A stretch of DNA of 11,969 nt from NCBI GenBank assembly GCA_020434645.1, contig JAGRAK010000029.1, positions 1-11,969 on the forward strand. Direction: 5' to 3'. How positions within the stretch are numbered: position 1 is the first letter of the stretch; every line of letters begins with the position of its first letter. Shown here one piece after another: positions 1-6,343 of this stretch. Source of the DNA: Bdellovibrionales bacterium. Lineage in GTDB: Bacteria > Bdellovibrionota > Bdellovibrionia > Bdellovibrionales > UBA1609. The notes beneath the pieces were generated by a model. The model was not told where the DNA came from and ran no database searches. It saw only the letters and a program-made list of their open reading frames with translations. The translations under genes and the position numbers were made by a program.

Positions 1-15
1 AAATATGAAGCCCAT
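1..15 (-). CDS. mraZ: Probable 5' end of mraZ, running off the left edge
   Basis: Only five codons are inside the window (M-G-F-I-F), so the identity rests on context. On the minus strand, GGAG (26-23) sits 7 nt before the ATG at 15-13, good ribosome-site spacing. About 65 nt further upstream are three AAGTGG repeats at exact 10-bp spacing, the known arrangement of MraZ-binding boxes in front of mraZ. MraZ proteins usually begin with a short lead into F-R-G, and an M-G-F-I-F start would fit that. MraZ is a DNA-binding repressor of its own dcw (division and cell-wall) operon. A second ATG at 19-17, in another frame, has only 3 nt from the SD and is less likely. The gene body cannot be seen. 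Confidence 0.45.
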
Positions 16-79
16 CCATGGGCTCCAAAGGTTAAAAGCAGACCTAAAACCGGCCACAAGAGCTAGTTTTGGGTGTTTT

Positions 80-105
80 CCACTTCCCCCCACTTATTTC
101 CACTT
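80..105 (-). promoter_or_regulatory. Putative MraZ operator: three 10-bp-spaced repeats
   Basis: CCACTT occurs at 80-85, 90-95 and 100-105 on the plus strand, which is AAGTGG three times on the minus strand with exactly 10-bp periodicity. Written as TGGNN units separated by 5 nt, this is the published architecture of MraZ boxes (TGGGN repeats with 5-nt spacers in E. coli). The orientation points to a leftward gene, agreeing with the start codon at 15. The spacing is seen directly; binding is inferred. Confidence 0.6.
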
Positions 106-129
106 TACCATGTTGTGGGGTTGCGTCAA
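102..129 (-). promoter_or_regulatory. Candidate leftward promoter overlapping the MraZ boxes
   Basis: On the minus strand, TTGACG (129-124) matches the -35 consensus at 5 of 6 positions. After 16 nt comes TAAAGT (107-102), matching the -10 consensus at 4 of 6. The -10 overlaps the first AAGTGG box, so a bound repressor would block it. The start would fall near 95, giving a leader of about 80 nt. The -10 is weak and the call is tentative. Confidence 0.3.
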
Positions 130-138
130 GATATATGG

Positions 139-1107
139 ATGATGCATGAATGTCCTAAATGTGGATTCGTCCAGCCGCAAGACCAGTACTGCGCCAATTG
201 CGGCCTGGATATAGATAATTACAAACCTGCACCGGCAACACTGCTTCAAAAACTGGGCAAAAATACAGTCCTGCAACTTTCAATACTTGTTGCTGTCGTG
301 CTTGCGCTCACCACATATGTTTTTCTAAAACAAAGAGAGGCTATTGAAAAACATTTCGCAATAAGTCCGCAAAGTATTGAAGAGCTTGTTTCAATGACCG
401 ACACCAATAGCGAAGAGCCCGTTGTCACTGAGGCTGCTGAAGCGAGTGTTGAACCCGATTCATTTGAAAATGACGAATCCACAACGACACCAACTGAAGA
501 TGCAACGGCAACTGCAACGCCACCTGTTGCTGGAGTTTCAGCAAAAGATAAAAAAGAAAAACTTGATCTAGTTATTACATTCGCTGAAGCCTCAAATACT
601 ACACTTCAACAACTCGCAAGTGAGGGGCAAATACTCAATGAGACGGCGCAAAGACGCTCTTTCATAAATTCAAACATTGATTCTATTAATAAATTAAAAG
701 AGCGCGATACGGAGTTTCGTATTTTATCTGGCGGAAGCTCGCATCACCTCGCGATTACAAATCCCATCTCTTTTGATTTTATGCACATTAGTGGCGCAAC
801 CAATGATGATGTGGGGCTCAATCTCGAAATCACACCCGTTTCAATTACCGATACCCATGTTGAAATAAACCTAACTGGGCAATTATTTCTGAAGGCCGAA
901 AACGGCTCCACAATCGCAAGTCAAGAAATAAACGCAAACTATATCTTCCCAAATAAAAGCACTTTGCTGATGGTGGGCTTTCTCCCGAGACAAGCCGTGC
1001 GACAAGAAGATTTACATGGTTTTTCTAACACGCCGCTTGCTATATTGGAATCACTGCAATTCATTAATGGTCTCACAGACTTCGTTATTTTTATCCAAGT
1101 GAAATAA
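139..1107 (+). CDS. Zinc-ribbon membrane protein with secretin-like C-terminal region
   Basis: Function unknown. From the ATG at 139 (322 aa), C5-x2-C8 and C18-x2-C21 form an N-terminal zinc ribbon. One membrane helix follows (about 44-63), then an acidic Thr/Ala/Glu-rich linker (about 85-140). The last 100 residues (about 226-322) resemble the end of the secretin beta domain: GLNLEITP, alternating V-x-I-x-L, a P-x3-TLL-x-VGFL stretch and a closing FVIFI. Secretins typically have G-x-x-L-x-V-x-P, then P-x-G-x-T-x-x-x-G-G and a final L-x-I-F-I-T-P. The N-domains and outer-membrane tail of true secretins are absent, so it is unlikely to form a normal pore. Expected topology is ribbon in the cytoplasm and C-terminus in the periplasm. 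In-frame GTG at 73 or 115 and TTG at 121 are possible starts, but 73 lies beside the MraZ boxes and none has a clear ribosome site. It is upstream of tdk in the same direction. Confidence 0.7.
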   Translation: MMHECPKCGFVQPQDQYCANCGLDIDNYKPAPATLLQKLGKNTVLQLSILVAVVLALTTYVFLKQREAIEKHFAISPQSIEELVSMTDTNSEEPVVTEAAEASVEPDSFENDESTTTPTEDATATATPPVAGVSAKDKKEKLDLVITFAEASNTTLQQLASEGQILNETAQRRSFINSNIDSINKLKERDTEFRILSGGSSHHLAITNPISFDFMHISGATNDDVGLNLEITPVSITDTHVEINLTGQLFLKAENGSTIASQEINANYIFPNKSTLLMVGFLPRQAVRQEDLHGFSNTPLAILESLQFINGLTDFVIFIQVK

Positions 1108-1172
1108 AAATAATAAGAAAATGACACACATTTAATCTTGCAACTCATAGGCCTGACTGCTTTTATTTGAGG

Positions 1173-1802
1173 ATGTTTGGATTATCTAATTTTGGTTTTC
1201 ATAACCACGGTCAAATTGAAGTTATTTGCGGCTGCATGTTTAGTGGCAAAACTGAAGGCTTAATAACACAACTCAGGCGTGCTGAAATAGCGAAATTGCG
1301 CTTTCAGGTGTTCAAGCCTGAAGTGGATACACGCTACTCTACAGATGAGGTCGCCTCTCATAATAAGTCGCGCTTTCCGGCTATAAATGTCACTAAAGCT
1401 GAAGACATCTATTCGCATATTGAACCTTACACTCAAGTTGTGGGCATAGATGAAGCCCAATTTTTTGATATTAAAATTGTAGAAGTCGCCGGAAAACTTG
1501 CCGAATCTGGAAGACGCGTCATCGTTGCCGGCCTAGACACCGACTGGAAGGGGCAGCCCTTTGGCCCAATGCCTCAGCTTCTGGCTGTGGCTGATGCCAT
1601 TCACAAGCAATATGCCATATGCGTGGTGTGTGGAGCCCCGGCTACACGCACTCAGCGCACAGTGAGCACTGACGAGCAGTTTTTATTAGGCTCTACTGAC
1701 GCCTATGAGGCTCGGTGCCGAAAACACTTTGACCCAGAATTGAGCCTGCGCATTAAGCAAACGAAATCACTTGATTTAAACCCCGTTTTACATGAAACCT
1801 GA
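1173..1802 (+). CDS. tdk: Thymidine kinase (zinc-binding, TK1-like family)
   Basis: Phosphorylates thymidine to dTMP with ATP in the cytoplasm (pyrimidine salvage). From the ATG at 1173 (209 aa), Walker A is GCMFSGKT (20-27). The Walker B/catalytic stretch DEAQFF is at 93-98, its Glu94 being the expected general base. The lasso-side zinc site is C150-x2-C153 with C182-x2-H185. Length and order are typical of the family, with about 13 residues before the first strand. GAGG lies directly against the ATG, which is unusually close for a ribosome site. A TTG at 1167 would add two residues but has no better site. A weak promoter may lie in the 65-nt gap before it (TTGCAA, 17 nt, TTTTAT). hpt follows after 8 nt, making a nucleoside/base salvage pair. 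Confidence 0.95.
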   Translation: MFGLSNFGFHNHGQIEVICGCMFSGKTEGLITQLRRAEIAKLRFQVFKPEVDTRYSTDEVASHNKSRFPAINVTKAEDIYSHIEPYTQVVGIDEAQFFDIKIVEVAGKLAESGRRVIVAGLDTDWKGQPFGPMPQLLAVADAIHKQYAICVVCGAPATRTQRTVSTDEQFLLGSTDAYEARCRKHFDPELSLRIKQTKSLDLNPVLHET

Positions 1803-1810
1803 TACCTCAT

Positions 1811-2341
1811 ATGGAAAACTTAAAACTTAAAACTATTATCACTGAAAAAGAAATCCAAAAGCGCATTGCCGCAATGGGTGCTACACTTACAGATAAATTT
1901 AAAGGCAAAGAGGTTGTAGCTGTTTGTATCTTAAAAGGCTCCTTCGTATTTTTCTCTGATTTAATCCGACAGATTCAATGTGATATGGTTTGTGACTTCA
2001 TGGGGCTCTCAAGTTATCACAATAAATCTTATACATCTGGCGAAGTGAAGCTCACTCTCGATCTTAACAGCACAATTGAAGGCCGACATGTCTTGCTTGT
2101 TGAAGATATTATCGACACGGGCATCACAATGAACTACCTACAACAAATCCTTGAGCCGCGTAAGCCAGCCAGCATCACGACTGTCACTCTACTGCACAAG
2201 CCCGAAGCAAAAAAAGTAGACTGCACAGTTGATCTCGTTGGGTTTAAAATTCCAAATGATTTTGTGGTGGGCTACGGTCTTGATTATCAAAATCACTACA
2301 GACAATTGCCGTATATCGCTCAAGTTGAAAATCTAAATTAA
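1811..2341 (+). CDS. hpt: Hypoxanthine phosphoribosyltransferase
   Basis: Converts hypoxanthine (and probably guanine) plus PRPP to IMP or GMP in purine salvage. At 176 aa it has the usual bacterial length. The PRPP-binding loop V-E-D-I-I-D-T-G-I-T is at 97-106, with the acidic pair E98-D99 and catalytic-loop D102. The LKGS turn that contacts pyrophosphate is at 41-44. The base-binding end has K146 and the FVVGYGLDY segment (151-159), both characteristic. Its ATG is 8 nt after the tdk stop and has no strong ribosome site of its own, so it is probably co-transcribed and translated with tdk. Its TAA (2339-2341) overlaps the opposing TAA of the carboxypeptidase gene, so no terminator fits between them. 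The specific symbol rests on family similarity. Confidence 0.95.
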   Translation: MENLKLKTIITEKEIQKRIAAMGATLTDKFKGKEVVAVCILKGSFVFFSDLIRQIQCDMVCDFMGLSSYHNKSYTSGEVKLTLDLNSTIEGRHVLLVEDIIDTGITMNYLQQILEPRKPASITTVTLLHKPEAKKVDCTVDLVGFKIPNDFVVGYGLDYQNHYRQLPYIAQVENLN

Positions 2342-3762
2342 GGCTTCAGTAATTCTAAAACAAGTTTGTCAAAAAGAACTTTTGAATCATATGTTTCTTT
2401 TGCTCCACCGTTATATAAAAATATAAATGAGTACATTTCGCCACTTGGGGCGCTAGCAAAACCGCCCAGCCCAGCCACACCTGTTAAATGCCCAGTTTTC
2501 GCTCGCACCTGACCATTCAACTCGTCTTTACCCATTCTACGCTTCAAAGTACCGTCGACTCCTGCAATCGGAAGACTTGAGAGGTACTCGGGGTAAACTT
2601 TAAAATTATTTTTAACTTTTAATAAAATCCTGAGTATATCATTCGGTGCAAACTTATTTTTTCGCGACAAACCTGAAGGATTAAAAATTTCGGCATCCTT
2701 CACTCCACTTTCTTTAAGATATGCGCGCAAAACATCGACACCTTTTTCCATTGTTCCCGGCTCGCCTTTAATTTCAACCCCTAAGTTTTTAGTTAGTATT
2801 TCGGCTATATAGTTATTTGAAAATTTCATCATACTGTAAACGAGATCACCAATAGGCTTACTTTTATAAGTGGCAACGACTTCGGCTGACTTCGGCGTGA
2901 CGCCAGATGAGACACTGCCCTTTACAACAACTCCTCGACGCTTCAGAAACTCTCGAAATTGTTGCCCCGCCCAAACTTCAGGTTTTGTAATGCTCTTATA
3001 AGATACAAATTCAGATGCACTTAAGCCCATTGTGCCGCTGACCATTATCTCTTCTGCTTTATATTTTTTATTATATCCCAAATTGCTAACTTGAATAGAC
3101 GACTTGCTACCTGCAGAAGTTTTAGTCTTATTTATAATTCGAATATACTCAGACTCTGGATCGGCAAAAATAACAGCCGGCTCACCACTCTTTGCTCCCG
3201 GTCGAACAAAGATATTCACTGCACTCCAGTTAAAAGTCATAGCTCCTATTGGTGAATCATATGCTCGGTCAACACGGTCTTGATCACGGCTGAGATCAAA
3301 GCGCACACTATCAAATCGACTATCATCCACAATGATATCACCACTGACTTCACGAATACCAGATCTCATAAACTCGTTAACTAAAAACCACATCGACTCA
3401 GAAACAAAGCCAGCATCTCCACCACCTCGCAGATAAAGATCACCACTGAGAATAGACTTTTTAATTTTGCTTCGCTCTGCTAGCACACTCGTCATAAATT
3501 GGTGGCCAACCTCAAACTTCTCTAGCGCTGCCGCGGCCGTGATGATTTTAGTAAGTGATGCCGGCATAAATTTTTTGTCAGCATTCACTGCAAACACAGT
3601 CTCACCATGCTCATTGGCCACAATCAAACCTAGATTTTTTTGTGAGATTGAACTGGACTCGACTATTTTCTTTAATGATTTATCTTTATCGCGCACCTGC
3701 GCAAACACGACCTGTGCCGATAAAACGAAAAACAAAATGATCAGAGCTTGCCTTTTCTTCAT
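2338..3762 (-). CDS. dacB: D-alanyl-D-alanine carboxypeptidase/endopeptidase, PBP4 type (peptidase S13)
   Basis: A periplasmic penicillin-binding protein that removes the terminal D-Ala of peptidoglycan peptides and may cleave cross-links. From the ATG at 3762 (474 aa), residues 1-21 are a clear signal peptide (M-K-K-R, hydrophobic core, then F-A). Active-site motifs are S69-L-T-K72 (nucleophile and base), S315-N-N317 and K422-T-G424. The roughly 240 residues between the first two motifs match the insertion domains of the S13 family, which separate it from shorter PBP5-type enzymes. A TTG at 3783 would extend it by seven residues ahead of the signal peptide, which is unlikely. There is no clear Shine-Dalgarno sequence. 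The start is 20 bp from the divergent lspA. DacB is the family name; the exact orthologue is not certain. Confidence 0.93.
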   Translation of the reverse strand: MKKRQALIILFFVLSAQVVFAQVRDKDKSLKKIVESSSISQKNLGLIVANEHGETVFAVNADKKFMPASLTKIITAAAALEKFEVGHQFMTSVLAERSKIKKSILSGDLYLRGGGDAGFVSESMWFLVNEFMRSGIREVSGDIIVDDSRFDSVRFDLSRDQDRVDRAYDSPIGAMTFNWSAVNIFVRPGAKSGEPAVIFADPESEYIRIINKTKTSAGSKSSIQVSNLGYNKKYKAEEIMVSGTMGLSASEFVSYKSITKPEVWAGQQFREFLKRRGVVVKGSVSSGVTPKSAEVVATYKSKPIGDLVYSMMKFSNNYIAEILTKNLGVEIKGEPGTMEKGVDVLRAYLKESGVKDAEIFNPSGLSRKNKFAPNDILRILLKVKNNFKVYPEYLSSLPIAGVDGTLKRRMGKDELNGQVRAKTGHLTGVAGLGGFASAPSGEMYSFIFLYNGGAKETYDSKVLFDKLVLELLKP

Positions 3763-3782
3763 AGATTTTATTCTATAATACA

Positions 3783-4715
3783 ATGACTCGCAAAGAATGG
3801 TACCTCAATTTTTCAATAATAGGCTCAATATGGCTCGTCGACTTTCTTACCAAAATGGTGGCAATGGAGCACATACGTGGCCTTAAGTTCTGGGGCCCCT
3901 TTGGAGTAGTTCTTCACTTTAATCCAGGCGCCATGTTGGGGGCATTCTCTGGGCTCCCACCTCTACTCCGAATTGTTTCACTATCAACTGGCGGCGCATT
4001 TTTATTTTTTATTTATTTAGCGATACAATATTTAATCCCGGTAAAAGCCTCAGCCTTACGTTACGGAATGTCTATTTTACTTGGCGGCATACTTGGCAAT
4101 GTTACAGATCGAATCTTACGCGGCTCAGTGACTGATTTTTTACTTATTGGCTCAGTCTCTAGCTCAACTCCAGCATTTAACGTGGCCGATGCGATTCAAT
4201 GGGTTGGCTACCTTCTCATAGTTTATTCTCTTGTTAAAGATGGTAATCTTTTCTGGCCTGATAAAAATATTCGCCGATCATTATGGGTAAACCCCAGTTT
4301 TCAAATGCGTTACGTCGGCATGCTCTTCACCATGGGTGCATGCTTTGTTCTGATTAGTGGTGTTTTCTTCTACACATACCTTAAAGTCACAATTGATGCG
4401 ATTGTTATAGGGTCTGCACCAGCTGTTGAAGAAAAATTCTTAATACCATTTTTTATTACCTATTCGGTTATCGCTTTTGGGTTTTTATTACTACTTTTCA
4501 TCATTGGGCGGATTCTGTCTCATCGAACAGCTGGGCCACTGTATGCATTTGAAAAATTTCTTGAGGACTTACTTCAAGGCAAAAATCGAAAGCTTAAATT
4601 ACGCGCCGGAGATGATTTTCAACATCTTGAAGAATTGTCTGAAAAATTAAGCTCAATTTTAAATGAAAAATTTGTGGCGGCAGACAGCGACGAAGTCATT
4701 GTCGAAAAAAAATAG
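3783..4715 (+). CDS. lspA: Lipoprotein signal peptidase (signal peptidase II) with C-terminal membrane/HAMP-like extension
   Basis: The first 150 or so residues are LspA, the inner-membrane aspartic protease that cleaves prolipoproteins ahead of the lipidated Cys. Conserved landmarks are D20-x3-K24, N47-P-G49, G105-N-x2-D109-R110, catalytic D118 (V-T-D-F) and N133-x2-D136 as the second catalytic Asp; four membrane helices are visible. The protein has 310 aa against the usual 150-180. The extra part holds a linker with N-P-S-F-Q-M-R-Y (170-177), helix 5 (about 178-198), a short periplasmic loop, helix 6 (about 222-243) and a HAMP-like segment (about 243-296: SHRTAGPLYAFE, then G-D-D-F-x2-L-x2-L). 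No output domain follows. No Shine-Dalgarno site is seen; TATAAT (3774-3779) almost touches the ATG. The next gene, convergent and 1 nt away, encodes a lipoprotein, a likely substrate. Confidence 0.92.
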   Translation: MTRKEWYLNFSIIGSIWLVDFLTKMVAMEHIRGLKFWGPFGVVLHFNPGAMLGAFSGLPPLLRIVSLSTGGAFLFFIYLAIQYLIPVKASALRYGMSILLGGILGNVTDRILRGSVTDFLLIGSVSSSTPAFNVADAIQWVGYLLIVYSLVKDGNLFWPDKNIRRSLWVNPSFQMRYVGMLFTMGACFVLISGVFFYTYLKVTIDAIVIGSAPAVEEKFLIPFFITYSVIAFGFLLLLFIIGRILSHRTAGPLYAFEKFLEDLLQGKNRKLKLRAGDDFQHLEELSEKLSSILNEKFVAADSDEVIVEKK

Positions 4716-4716
4716 A

Positions 4717-5667
4717 TTACTGCGGCGGAATAACCAACATAGCACTGACAGTACCAACGAAAGCATCTTTAATGAAATTAGAATTCACTACCACGCCAGC
4801 CGTGGTGATTTCAATAATGACATCTGTGCCATCGTTAGCAATAAGTAAGTTGCCGTTTGGCAATACGGCCATAGCTACGGGATTGTTAATTTCAGCCCCC
4901 GATAAAATCGCCGTTGCCCCTGAACTTAAGTTTTCAGGTATAGAGTAGATCGTGTCAGTCCCACCTTGAGTGCCAAAATAAGCATTACCATCTGGGTGAA
5001 TGACAATCGGGACTGGCTGAGTGCCGGTAGCTGAAATTGAAGTGAGGCATGAGGCCGTAGACGTCGAAATATCATACCTCAAAATCAAATTATTCGTAAA
5101 ACTTGAAACGAGTAGTTCTCCCGCACTATTAATAGCAAGCCCCCGAGCTGCACTGATTGTGCATCCACCAGTAGTGGTATTTATATATGGATTACCTACT
5201 GAGGGAGTTCGCTGACCATTAATAAATTTTTCAATTGTATTTGACTCGACTGTCAAATACACCCCCGCAGACTGCCTTATCGTATCGTAGATATTACCAG
5301 TAAAAAGCGCATTGCTTGCATATGAACTCACGTGCCCATTAAAAATATTTACTTTTTTTAATTCATCAGGCGTATCTGTTGATAAAATAAAATTATACGG
5401 ATCAAACAAAGCAAGACCGCGCAAATTTTCGCCGAAACTTGTTCTATCTGCCACTACAGAGATAAAGCGACCGCTTAAGTCATACATAACAATAGTTTTA
5501 CTACCTGGGTTTGTAACAGAATTTGCTACTAGTATTCGCCCCTCATTTAAACCGAGTGCCGCCATATAAAATGAATCACCACCAGCACTACATCCCACAA
5601 GCAATAAATATAAGCTCGCCCATAAAGCGCTAATAACTGTTGATACATATAAGTATTGCCGCTTCAT
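4717..5667 (-). CDS. Lipoprotein with NHL/YncE-like beta-propeller repeats
   Basis: An exported lipoprotein of unknown specific role. Residues 1-25 form a signal peptide ending in the lipobox L23-V-G-C26, so Cys26 should be lipidated and the signal cut by LspA; Ser at +2 favours outer-membrane sorting under E. coli rules. The mature part has recurring blades in which a short strand such as GRILVANS, GELLVSSF, GNAYFGTQ or GNLLIANDG follows a turn, then a strand ending near I-x-x-I/Y. This fits a six- or seven-blade propeller of the NHL or SMP-30/YncE type, folds often used for binding and occasionally for lactone hydrolysis. I see no conserved catalytic set. Its ATG overlaps the preceding gene's TGA (ATGA, 5664-5667), indicating translational coupling with the beta-barrel-like protein. 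Confidence 0.8.
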   Translation of the reverse strand: MKRQYLYVSTVISALWASLYLLLVGCSAGGDSFYMAALGLNEGRILVANSVTNPGSKTIVMYDLSGRFISVVADRTSFGENLRGLALFDPYNFILSTDTPDELKKVNIFNGHVSSYASNALFTGNIYDTIRQSAGVYLTVESNTIEKFINGQRTPSVGNPYINTTTGGCTISAARGLAINSAGELLVSSFTNNLILRYDISTSTASCLTSISATGTQPVPIVIHPDGNAYFGTQGGTDTIYSIPENLSSGATAILSGAEINNPVAMAVLPNGNLLIANDGTDVIIEITTAGVVVNSNFIKDAFVGTVSAMLVIPPQ

Positions 5668-6284
5668 TTCTTCACCAAACTTCTTGCTAAATCACCAAGC
5701 GCTGATCCCGTACTGTAACTTATATGAAACCAAATTGACTGCTCTGTATAATCAGAATCTTTTGTTAAACCCGTCTCACCTTTACCCGCTTTGCCTGTTG
5801 CATAATTGTAGCTAAACCCTATTCCTAAATCTCCGAATGGAATTGTAATACCTGCAAATATATTGGAGGCCGTATAGTCAAATTCAATTTGTCGACCGGT
5901 TGACCCAATGTAATAATGCCGGGCTTTCATTAACATATATTCATAGCCCAAACTTAATCGCGCAAATGTAAATGTCAGACCAAGTCCTGGCCCGATATGA
6001 TTGGCCACTTCAGTTTCAGCGTCCGTGCTCTGCGTGTTTTTTAAATCGTGATAACGCAATACGGCTTGAGCCAAAATATTTATCGAAGAGTCTTCTACAA
6101 TGGGCGTAAAGAGTCGCCCCTGAAGTGATATTCCATCATAGCCCGCAGTGGTTTTATTGGGATTTGTAATCGTAACCGCCGGCATACCGACCGCGCCATC
6201 AAATCGAACTCCGCTCTGTGTGGCCTGTGAATTTTCACAAACACAAATAAAAGTTACAATTAGAACTAGACGCGACTTAAGCAC
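5664..6284 (-). CDS. Exported beta-barrel-like protein, probably outer membrane
   Basis: Not a recognised family. The 206-aa product opens with a signal peptide (about 1-21, ending S-Q-A). The rest is rich in alternating polar/hydrophobic strands with aromatic ends and Gly turns: SINILAQAVLRYHDL, LGLTFTFARLSLGYEYML, ASNIFAGITIPFGDLGIGFSY, SIWFHISYS. That is the pattern of a small outer-membrane barrel of about eight strands. The protein does not end in the usual Phe/Tyr BAM signal; the last Tyr-containing strand is followed by a short basic tail. The start is GTG at 6284, with GAAAGGG about 10 nt upstream. It is the first gene of a two-gene unit with the lipoprotein propeller, suggesting the two products work together at the outer membrane (inference). 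Confidence 0.7.
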   Translation of the reverse strand: MLKSRLVLIVTFICVCENSQATQSGVRFDGAVGMPAVTITNPNKTTAGYDGISLQGRLFTPIVEDSSINILAQAVLRYHDLKNTQSTDAETEVANHIGPGLGLTFTFARLSLGYEYMLMKARHYYIGSTGRQIEFDYTASNIFAGITIPFGDLGIGFSYNYATGKAGKGETGLTKDSDYTEQSIWFHISYSTGSALGDLARSLVKK

Positions 6285-6313
6285 TGCTGAATTTCCCTTT
6301 CAGTTAGTGGTTC

Positions 6314-6343
6314 ATTATGTCTATCGGTGAAAATACGTCTCAA
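6314..6343 (-). promoter_or_regulatory. Sigma-70-type promoter candidate for the barrel/lipoprotein pair
   Basis: On the minus strand TTGAGA (6343-6338, 5 of 6 matches) is followed after 18 nt by CATAAT (6319-6314, 5 of 6). It lies in the 59-bp gap after the exonuclease gene; the predicted start is near 6307, about 23 nt before the GTG. The spacer is 1 nt longer than ideal. Confidence 0.5.

Noticed and set aside
9..24. Inverted repeat AGCCCAT-CC-ATGGGCT overlapping the proposed leftward start codon
   Set aside because: The arms are 7 bp and only 2 nt apart, so an RNA hairpin would keep about 6 pairs. There is no T-run for a terminator and no independent support for a regulatory role.
73..138. 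N-terminal extension of the zinc-ribbon protein from the GTG at 73
   Set aside because: This stretch lies across the three 10-bp repeats, has no ribosome site and adds residues ahead of a zinc ribbon that normally sits at the very N-terminus.
5..141. Plus-strand frame from the ATG at 5
   Set aside because: It runs through the operator and promoter region, has no ribosome site and encodes nothing recognisable.
3467..3778. Plus-strand reading frame of about 100 codons opposite dacB
   Set aside because: It is antisense to the signal peptide and S-L-T-K region of dacB and shows no domain or ribosome site of its own.
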